Source: Rugalucina vietnamica (taxonomy: Eukaryota; Mollusca; Bivalvia; Lucinida; Lucinidae). From it: a stretch of DNA of 64,000 bases. Every line of letters begins with the position of its first letter. Position 1 is the first letter of the stretch. The notes beneath the pieces were generated by a model. It did no database searches, was not told where the DNA came from, and saw nothing but the letters and a program-made list of their open reading frames with translations. Below are positions 22,403 to 31,000 of this stretch, piece after piece. The stretch covers positions 5,124,006 to 5,188,005 of the forward strand of contig OZ024877.1 in NCBI GenBank assembly GCA_964017185.1, read 5' to 3'. A program made the translations under genes and the position numbers.

Positions 22403-22842
22403 CAAATTTTTATTTTTGGCCTAAGCCTCAGATCTTAAGAGCCTTAGCCAAGTGACTTAAGCACTTATTCATTCATATGCAGCCAGGAAAAGCTCAGGCC
22501 TAAGCATATACGACAGACACACTCTTGTTGCTGGAAGTTAAAGCATGAGGCACACTGATGCAGCTAGATCATTTACTGTTTGCCCATATGAAGAAAATGT
22601 AAATACTGGGCCAGACACACAAAAAAACCTGCAACCCACAACCACTTGCATTGCATGACCATGCATGCATGAACATGTAGTACTTTGAAGAAAACCTTTC
22701 ATTAAAAGACAGACCAAGTGTTGTAATGAAGCATGAACAGGCTTAATATTATTTCTAAATGACCAGGCATGCTCTCAACAGATCAAAGTCAGACTATCAG
22801 GAATTTAATCAGAATTGATGGAATCAGGTATTAAAGTAGTAA
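22403..22842. other. Unassigned intron sequence
   Basis: Nothing recognisable. Confidence 0.5.
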
Positions 22843-22862
22843 CAAATTGATAGCCAGTGATA

Positions 22863-23081
22863 GAACAGCTTTTTATGTAGGCGAAAACAAAACGCCACAG
22901 ATCAGCCGTGCAGTAACTGCACGGCTGATCTGTGCCTTTGTTTTCGCTGCAAGGATAGTACAATCCCTCCTCTTCTTGACTCTGATTTTTCAACCTTCTA
23001 GCCTTTTTCAGTGACGATACAGACCAGTTTGTGTCGGACCAAGTTTGAAATCCAAAGACCGGTTTTGTCGCATCACAACTC
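22863..23081 (-). mobile_element. Family A MITE, copy 16, flanked by 20-bp direct repeat
   Basis: The hairpin tip is CCGTGCAG/CTGCACGG, with both arms changed together. The left terminal repeat is unrecognisable. CAAATTGATAGCCAGTGATA occurs immediately before (22843-22862) and at the right end (23081-23100). Confidence 0.75.
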
Positions 23082-23100
23082 AAATTGATAGCCAGTGATA

Positions 23101-24015
23101 ATCCCCTGCAATTTTTGTAATGCTGTCTGTTAAAACTCTTCAATTTCCATCATAAAAAGTCTTAACGATTTTGATTCATCAGGCGTGTCTTAACACCTTA
23201 ACTTATAGCTATGCCAAGAACTATATTATTTTAATTCTGTCAAACAGAACACCCAGCTTTCTAAGAAATTTCTAAGCAAAAATATCAAAATTCCTAACTC
23301 CTAATGCCACAAAAAGTTTAGAAACGTATAATCAGAATGTTCAAAGTCTGAATTTCAATGTTACTCTTTTTTTTTCATTAAAGTTACATACTATCCAGCT
23401 ATTTTTAATCTTGCCGATAAAAAGGTTAGATTGTGTTAGAAAATCAAGAAATAAAATCTTGAGGAGAAACATGATTGAAGTTTACTCAGGTACAAAACAA
23501 ATGCCAAATCATAATGTGTCATTTCTGGTTCAAGAACTTCAGAATTTTTGTATTTCTCAGATTCAATATTAGATAAAACTAGCGAAATAGATTCTTCATT
23601 TTAGAATTACAAAAATTTCAGATTTTAGAAATTTAGATAGCCACCTTGCTTGGAAAGAGCTGGTTATTTTGTCCTTTACACATATTTTTTCTTTATGTAA
23701 TTGTATTCAGTATTGTCCTTTCTGCCAAGTGTCCGGAATATGATTTTAAATTCTAGACTCACCCTGTAGGAGATGTGCTGGGCATTTAGTCAAAGCCAGA
23801 AATTGAGGTACCGTAAAATACACCAGTGCTCGGCTTTGCAGGTTTATGGTAGCACAATTCTCAGCTTTGCCTAAATGTACAGCACATCTCCTGCAGGATC
23901 ACAGACTTTTTATTCTATTTCAGAGTATAAGGTGGGATTTCAGTGGCTTTTGCTGACATGAAGAAATTTACAACCCACGTCTCTGTAATTGTTCAGTTGT
24001 AAACACTGTTCTCAC
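23101..24015. other. Intron sequence of the host gene with a small foldback
   Basis: Apart from the inverted repeat at 23763-23897 no structure is seen. The 5' splice site of the transmembrane exon (GTGAG) lies at 24015-24011. Confidence 0.5.
23763..23897. repeat. Foldback inverted repeat, ~42-bp arms
   Basis: CCTGTAGGAGATGTGCTGGG at the left pairs with the complement CAGCACATCTCCTGCAGG at the right, with GCATTTAG.CAAAGC.GA.AATTG continuing the stem. The loop is about 50 nt. It sits about 120 bp inside the intron below the transmembrane exon. Confidence 0.6.
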
Positions 24016-24261
24016 CTCTGTCTTGTTGAGCATGCCCGTTACCATGGGCCATCACTGGGTTGCCATTAGCAACCGGAGATGTGGGTGTGAGCATTGTTGT
24101 TGCCCCGGTGGTCGCCGAGAGATCTTGTTTACAGAAACACCGTCGACAACAGCACACCAGCGCCGCTATACACACTATAAATACAATGAGACTGCCGACT
24201 ACGATCGCCACCAGGGCAGCGATACCCATAGACAGGAACCTCTCCAGGAAACTGGAGGTTT
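24016..24261 (-). CDS. Transmembrane exon of host single-pass membrane protein
   Basis: 246-nt minus-strand exon, acceptor TTTTCAG and donor G|GTGAGAAC, phase 1 at both ends. It encodes a short juxtamembrane segment (ETSSFLERFLSM) and a ~23-residue hydrophobic helix (GIAALVAIVVGSLIVFIVCI). A cysteine-rich inner boundary follows (CCCRRCFCK), a likely palmitoylation and positive-inside zone, then a Thr/Pro/Gly-rich segment (TPTSPVANGNPVMAHGNG). The final G joins GT of the exon at 13991 in frame, and the first AA completes a GAA codon with the last G of the LDLa exon at 46872. The positive residues after the helix place the C-terminus inside. The family is unidentified; Shisa-like, NETO-like and LDLRAD-type proteins share parts of this layout. 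Confidence 0.75.
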
Positions 24262-24298
24262 CTGAAAATAGAAGAATAGAGAAACCCTATTTATGTTT

Positions 24299-24517
24299 CA
24301 GCCTTTGCATGAGAAAGCCAACAATTTGGGTTTCCGAACAGGTCCGACACAAACCAGCCTGTACTGCCACAGAAAATGGCTAGAAGCTTGAAATTTTGGA
24401 TTTAAGAGGAAGAGGGATTCTACTATCCGTGTAGCGAAAACAAAGGTGCAGATCAGCTTCTGGTCTGCACCTTTGTTTTCCCTTATGCAGATTGTTGGTT
24501 TTCCCATGCGGCGGCTT
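24299..24517 (+). mobile_element. Family A MITE, copy 17, next to the transmembrane exon acceptor
   Basis: Ends changed (CAGCC, GGCTT). The hairpin is shortened but still paired (GGTGCAGA...TCTGCACC). It lies 38 nt upstream of the exon start at 24261. Confidence 0.75.
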
Positions 24518-25236
24518 ATTTTGAAAACAACATTTCCAAAAGTTAGTGCGGCAAGCCTATTCAAAGAAATTGGTATACAAGTACAAGAACATGCAAGGCT
24601 GAAAAAATATGAAGGTACATGTTCCATGAAAATGACAGCTAATTTACTTCAGAATGTTGTTATTTCTTAAAGGCTGGCAGTTTGTCTAAACTTGTCAAAC
24701 AAAATTGAGCTTATACGTCTAATGCCTTCTATACTGAGCTACCATACTTTACATTGTTGTTTAACATCCCTGGCAACAATTCTTCAGTCATGTCAGGATG
24801 GGTATTGACCAGTCAAATGTATCTTGCTCAAAGAACTAACTTGGTGCCAGTAGAGATAGATCTGTAGTGTGTATGCTCCCTAATCTACCATATTATGATC
24901 CAAGGGCTTATGTGCTATTTCACTTGGGATATAGTTCTGGGTAAACCGTAAATGAGTGGTGTCCAAAAGCAGACAGATTTCTTTCTGATTGTGCTTTTCC
25001 TGATCATTGCTTACTTAGAATGATACATTTTAACCCTGTAAATGATACAGTTTATCCTCCATAAAGCATAAGTAACAAGATAAGATCAATCAAGAAGAAT
25101 CAGAACATCTTGTTTGGTGCAAAAGTGTAATTTACAGCATCAAACACATATATCAAAGAACCATAATTGACAGAATCTATCTAGGGTGATAACTGGATTT
25201 CTTATGTACAGATAGGTCAATTTGAGAACTGACAAA
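24518..25236. other. Intron sequence with a SINE remnant
   Basis: 24752-24897 is a remnant of SINE family 6; the remainder is unassigned. Confidence 0.45.
24752..24897 (-). mobile_element. tRNA-derived SINE, family 6, copy b (degenerate)
   Basis: Shares GTTTAACATCCCTGGCAACA and TTCAGTCATGTCAGGA with the copy at 61341. The head is decayed. Confidence 0.45.
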
Positions 25237-25390
25237 GGGAAGCGCGGTGGCGTAGTGGTAGAGCACCCGATTCCGAATCGAGGGGTCCCAAAATTGCAGT
25301 ACTGGTTATATAATGCCCAGGAAGCGGTAGTTTCGTCCCATTGTGACTCAAAAATTGCTGACTGGGACGTTATACCTCGAACCAAATGAA
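25237..25390 (+). mobile_element. tRNA-derived SINE, family 3, with 12-bp target duplication
   Basis: The head GCGCGGTGGCGTAGTGGTAG carries box A TGGCGTAGTGGTAGAG. The short body ends CTGGGACGTTATACCTCG. AGAACTGACAAA flanks it perfectly (25225-25236, 25391-25402). Confidence 0.75.
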
Positions 25391-25474
25391 AGAACTGACA
25401 AAATTATCTCCCTCTACTGGTTTGTGTTCGTTAGTAGGAAAACAAATGACATACAAAGCAGAATTCAAGACGGG

Positions 25475-25790
25475 CAAAATGTTAATGTCACAATCTTATG
25501 ACAATGGAAAATAACATAAAATGTCATTTTCCATTGTCATAAGATTGTGACATTAACACATATTTGACGAATGGATTTTCCCCTCATTACCATTTGGGTG
25601 AGTCCACTTTCATTTTAAGAGCGTCAGGAGTGATTTCTAAATTTCATTCAATTTTTCGATGAAAATTCTCTCAGCAAACAGAATAGCCCCGGATGGGACG
25701 CCGCGTTCTGCGGCGTCACATGCGGGGCTATTCTGTTTGCCTATGTCCCATAAAAGGGACGCCAGGCTTAAATGAATTAACATTTTGTTC
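25475..25790. repeat. Long palindrome Q split by a TTAA element
   Basis: The left arm 25475-25516 pairs with 25522-25556 and then, after skipping the element at 25557-25776 and its second TTAA, with 25781-25790. Arms total about 45 bp with one mismatch in the main block, and the loop is TAAAA. Confidence 0.75.
25557..25776. mobile_element. TTAA-flanked MITE, family C, copy 1
   Basis: TTAA lies on both sides (25553-25556, 25777-25780). Interior hairpin AGAATAGCCCCGGATGGGAC paired with CGCATGCGGGGCTATTCTG-type sequence around CGCCGCGTTCTGCGGCG. TTAA targeting suggests piggyBac-type mobilisation, which is inferred because no transposase is present. The second copy is at 52253-52471. Confidence 0.7.
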
Positions 25791-26293
25791 AATGTACCTT
25801 CCCATCCTATTAAAAGGCTTCTTTTATGGAAATTAATAACTGTAATAATACAAGATATAAGACTGTTTTTTCTCTCTTCCTTTTCCAACAGAATGATCGC
25901 AAAAATGTTCATCAACAAATCATGTGACACATCATTTTCTGGAATCACAGGGTTTTATTAGTAATAAAAGAGGAAAATAATTTACTGTTTTCTCATGGAA
26001 ATCTCCAGGAAATGTTCATTAAAGAAGAATGAAATCGAAATCTAAGACACGCTGGACATCAGCGTAAATAAACCCAATCAGTCTCGATTCAGAGATGTCC
26101 ATTGCTGTGACATTATTACACGGGAGGCAATATAATAGGTTTCAGGAATCATTTCCCCAATCACATTGGTTTACATCTTGGCTGCTAATTTGACCTGGTG
26201 CATTGATTGGTTTACACTAATGCATGATATAGAGGATCATACAGGACGTTTGCTAAAAGGTATGGCAAAATTATTTCTAAAATATGAGTGATG
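25791..26293. other. Unassigned intron sequence before the LTR element
   Basis: Nothing recognisable. GATG at 26290-26293 is the left target duplication of the retrotransposon. Confidence 0.5.
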
Positions 26294-27819
26294 TGTCACC
26301 AGTGAAAATTTAGGTACATTTGCTTTATGAATAAAAATGCATAGTAAGTAAGAATAGTAAGACATATAAATAAAGTAAATAAATTCAAGAACAAAATGTG
26401 AGAAAGGTTTTTCAATTTTTATGTGTGATGTAAAAAGATAATGGATGGATGGTATGAGAGGATATTTTTCAACAGAAATAAGATAAAAAGTTAATTTTAT
26501 ATTTTTATAATTTTTGAATTTAGGAATTTAACATTTCTCAAGATTTCTGTTCATCAAATGCATTTTGGCAGTTTGGTAAAATTGTGTTCACAAGGAAATA
26601 GGACAGCTTTGAAGGTTTAACAAGTTATCACCATATATGTAATTAAGATCTTTTGGCAGACAAATTGAGCTGGGATAAGACTTTGAAACTTTTAGCACTT
26701 CTTAACAAACAAAGCATTGGGCAGTTAACTTAGGTAACTCATGTCAGACTTGGCTTCTAGCAAGATGCTTAAACAATTAAACAAGTGATAGGAAATCAGT
26801 TTGTCACTCAAAAAGGGAGATTGTTTGGATAGAGCAGATTGTTTTGTATTTTTGACAATTTTGCTCAATTCACTCTAAGGGACAATTTGGCACCTTGAGA
26901 TGGAAATTAGTACAGGGAATTTTATTGGGTTATGCAAAAATGTTTAGGATTGGTCGAATGTAAGAAAACAATTTATTGGTTGATCGAAAAGGTGCAAATT
27001 TTTGGAAACACTATATTTTAGTTTTGGAAAATCAGTTCTGATCTGGATACGAAACTGGGAACATGTGATTTTGCAATGTAGACTCTGCATAAACCATTTG
27101 ACAGTTATTGGCTTTGTGCAAAGACTTTCAAATCTTTGCTAAAATCTTAGGTTTCAGTTTTGAAATGTGATGTGCAAATAAGAACTTGTAAATATACAGT
27201 AAATAAGGCAATAAGAATTAGTATAGGACATTGAAAAGAATTTACATATAGAAATTGAGAATATAAGAAGTTGAGAAGTACATTTAGAAGTTTGAAGTGA
27301 ACAGGGAACTTTGATGAACAATTGATTTTGAGAAAATATATGCTGGTGACATCGGGTTTAGGACAATACAAATTTGAGTATTTTGCGTAACAACAGGAAC
27401 ATTTTGGAAATTCATAGTGTAGGACTCCAGGAACAGAAAGTGACAAAAAGTGCATTGTGTTTAGGACAAATTTAGGACCTTGTGAAAATGTGATTTAGGA
27501 ACAATATAGGACATTGAAGGAAGAAAATATTCTGCATCAATCGCGTTTTTACATTTTTGAAAATAATAATTAAAATTTAGAAAACTACAAATCTATCTTG
27601 AAGTTTTATTTCTGCGATTAGGCTGTAAGCCAAGACATTTAAACTGTTCACACGGCGGTCGTTAAGCTTCGGTGTAAATCAGGGTCCTGTGTGCTACCAA
27701 ACAGCTTGAGCTTAATTCCCCAAAATCTGCCAAGCGAGTGCATTCACACAGTGACCTCGAAACAGACATTAGGCCATTACAAATAAGCCATAGCAGCGAC
27801 CCACGTTCGCCTTGTGACA
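26294..27819 (+). repeat. 5' LTR
   Basis: 1526 bp. I see one substitution against the 3' LTR over the first ~1500 bp (27387 G, 35077 A), then a cluster of differences at 27796-27809. The antisense 102-codon frame inside it is duplicated in the other LTR and has no domain. Confidence 0.95.
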
Positions 27820-27823
27820 GATG

Positions 27824-27842
27824 TGGTGAAGACTCCAACGGG
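27824..27842 (+). promoter_or_regulatory. Candidate primer binding site
   Basis: TGGTGAAGACTCCAACGGG begins with the TGG expected opposite a tRNA CCA end, 4 nt after the LTR. I cannot name the matching tRNA. Confidence 0.4.
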
Positions 27843-28036
27843 TACGAGAACCTCTCAACTCTTCAAGATACCAGCCAGGTTCAACAGATGTCAACCAGCC
27901 AACGCAGATGAGGACCGACTAGATGTACACAGAACCAAGAATACAGATAAGTTAAACTGTCGGTACTTTCCATACTGTTTTCATTTGATTTTAATTTGCT
28001 ATTTAGTGTGTAAAGTTTAGATAAAATATAAGCAAA

Positions 28037-31000
28037 ATGCCTCAGTACAAGAATAAGCTGAACTGGCACTGTTCAAAGAAATCTTGCAGTGTAAATTCTG
28101 CTAGCATTGACCGGAGTGCATGTAAGGTAGCTTTAATAGCACCTCTAGAAAATAACTTAATTCAAGTAAATATAGGAAAGCAGACATGTTCAGGGCTGAT
28201 AGATTCCGGCGCAACCATAAGTTGCGTGAGTGAGCACATTTACAGACGTTCATTCAAAAATGTAGAAATCATGCCGAGCTCATTGGCTCATATTGTAGGT
28301 GTATGTGGGGAAGTCCACAAGGTTCTTGGACAGGTAACATTACCATTTAGGATTGATGGTGTAGTTTTAGAGCACACTTTTCAGTTGTTTGAAAAGTTAC
28401 ATCAGCCACTTATTTTAGGGATGGACTTCTTAAAGCAAAATAAGGCTAAAATTGACTTAGAGCAAGGTACTGTAAGTTTCAAAACAAGCAAGAGTACAAA
28501 AAGTACAGCATGTGAAGATGAAGAGCCAACTGTTTGTCATATTTCGATGAGTCAAAACACAAAAACATGTGTAGGTTTGGTGAGGACAGTGTCTTCAGTG
28601 GTCTTAGAACCACAGGCTGAATGCACACTGCCTGTCAAAATTGCTTTATCATCAAATTCAGGCTCATTAGTCGACAGTGCTGTTCTTTTAGAACCGTCAG
28701 CTAGTCTTAACCAGGAAGGCTTAGTAGGAGGGAAGTGTTTAAGTCCTGTAGGTGAGGGATCTGGAGCATATAGGGTGCTAAACCCAACAAATTTTCCAGT
28801 CTATTTGAATGAAAATTTTGTTATAGCAACATCACATTTGATTGATGAAGAAAATATTACACAGGTCACTGATCATGATGACATACCTTCTGTAAATTTA
28901 ACAGATCCATCTTTGGAAAATGATTCGGAAATGCATTATGAAAATATTGCAAAAGATTTAGGCTTGAATTTAGACCATTCTGAATTGTCGGATGAGCAAA
29001 AGCGCAAACTTTACACATTTTTGGGCGGAAATAGGGACATTTTTGCAAAAGATTCTTCTGAATTAGGAGAAGCAAAATTTCATAGTCATGTGATTCATAC
29101 AAAAACAGAAAAGCCTGTAAGTAAAGCACCCTATAGACAGACACCAAAAATGCGTGCTGAAACAGAGCGATTAACAAATGAAATGTTGCAAAATGGTATC
29201 ATTAGAGAATCAAATAGCCCTTGGCATTCACCTGTAGTGCTAGTTAAGAAACCCAATGGTGAGTACAGATTTGCTATAGATTATAGGGAGCTAAATAAAA
29301 TAACAGAGCCTATTTCATTTCCAATTCCTACATTGGAGGAAGTATTTGACACTTTAGCAGACTCTAATGCTCAGATTTTTAGTTTGTGCGACCTGCGCTC
29401 GGGATTTCATCAGGTGCCATTATGTCCGTCAACGGCCGATAAAGCTAGTTTTATTACACATCAAGGAATATTCACGCCAAATCGTCTAGCATTTGGTTTA
29501 CGAAATGGTCCTAGCTGTTTTCAAAATTTGATGTCAAGATGTCTTAAAGACTTAAATTGGAAGATCGCTTTGGTTTATATAGACGATATTTTGATTTTTA
29601 GCCAAAATTTTGATCAACACTTAGAACATTTAGGTCAGGTTTTCCAAAATTTGCGCGCAGCAAATCTTCGAATCCATCCAGGCAAGTGTAAATTTGCTGC
29701 TAGAGAAGTCAAATACTTAGGTCATATACTTTCACCTAAAGGAATTAAGGTAGATCCAAGCAAGTACAGTGCTATTGAGACTTATCCAGTGCCGAAAAAC
29801 GTCAAGAATGTTAGAGCTTTTCTAGGTTTAGCACAATTCTATAGGAAATACATTAAATCATTTGCACAGATAGCTTTGCCTCTAAATAAACTGTTGAGAA
29901 AAGATATAAAATTTGAATGGACTGAAGAATGCAATCAAGCTTTTCTGACACTCAAAAAGGCATTAATTACAGCACCTGTGCTTGCTTTTGCTCAGTTTGA
30001 CAAACCATTCATTTTAGCTGTAGACTCTAGTGATGAATCAATAGGTTTTGTACTTAGTCAATTAGATTCTGAGGGTAAGGAACACCCAATTGCTTACGGA
30101 GGTAGGGCATTAAGAAACGAAGAATTAAGATGGCACATCACAGACAAAGAAGGACTCGCTTTAGTAGAAGCAGTAAGACAGTTCAGACCATATCTCGCTA
30201 GTATGCCATTCACAGTTTACACTGACAATGTGTCTGTAAAGTGGCTGCAGCAGATTAAAGATTGTCAAGGTAGGCTTGGTAGATGGGCACTTTTATTACA
30301 AGGGTATAACATGGAGATTATCCAGAAAAGTAGCCGAAATAATGCAAATGCTGACGGTCTCTCTAGACGGACGTATCCGCCCCTTCCAGAGGAGGAAATA
30401 GAAGATCCAGATGTTTGTACGGTAGGCTATGAGGTAACTTTTTGTTATTCAAATGACCAAAGTAATGTTAAAGTGCAATCTGTTAATGCAGAGCCTGCTA
30501 AGAAGAGCTCAGAAAAGGGTAACAGTTGTCCGAATCTGCAGCGTCTGCAACAAAACTGTCCAGACTTTCAAACCATTTACAAGTATAAGGTAACGGGTGA
30601 GGTGCCTGAGGATGAAAAACAGGCTAGAACTCTAGTAGCTGAGGCTTCACAGTTCGAAATACAAAATGGTCTTTTATACCACTTCTACACACCCAGATCA
30701 AGAGGAGTCCCAAGAGAAGAAAGGTTGGTAAAACAATTAGCTGTACCAAGGATCATGCGAGATGACATACTCAGGTCATACCATGATTCCTTAGCTGGTG
30801 GAGGACACCAAGGTCATGAGCGAACTTTTGCGGCAATAAGACTGAAATATTATTGGCCGAAAATGTATGATCAGATTGGTAAATATGTACAGTCATGTGA
30901 GCTATGTCAACAGGTAAAGCGACCAGTGCATGCAAAACCACCACCACTTCAGCCATTACCTGTGGCTGATCTTTTCGGTCGATGGCACATTGACATTCTC

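Noticed and set aside
27147..27455. 102-codon antisense frame in the LTR, repeated at 34837-35145
   Set aside because: Duplicated only because the LTR is duplicated; no domain and opposite to element transcription.
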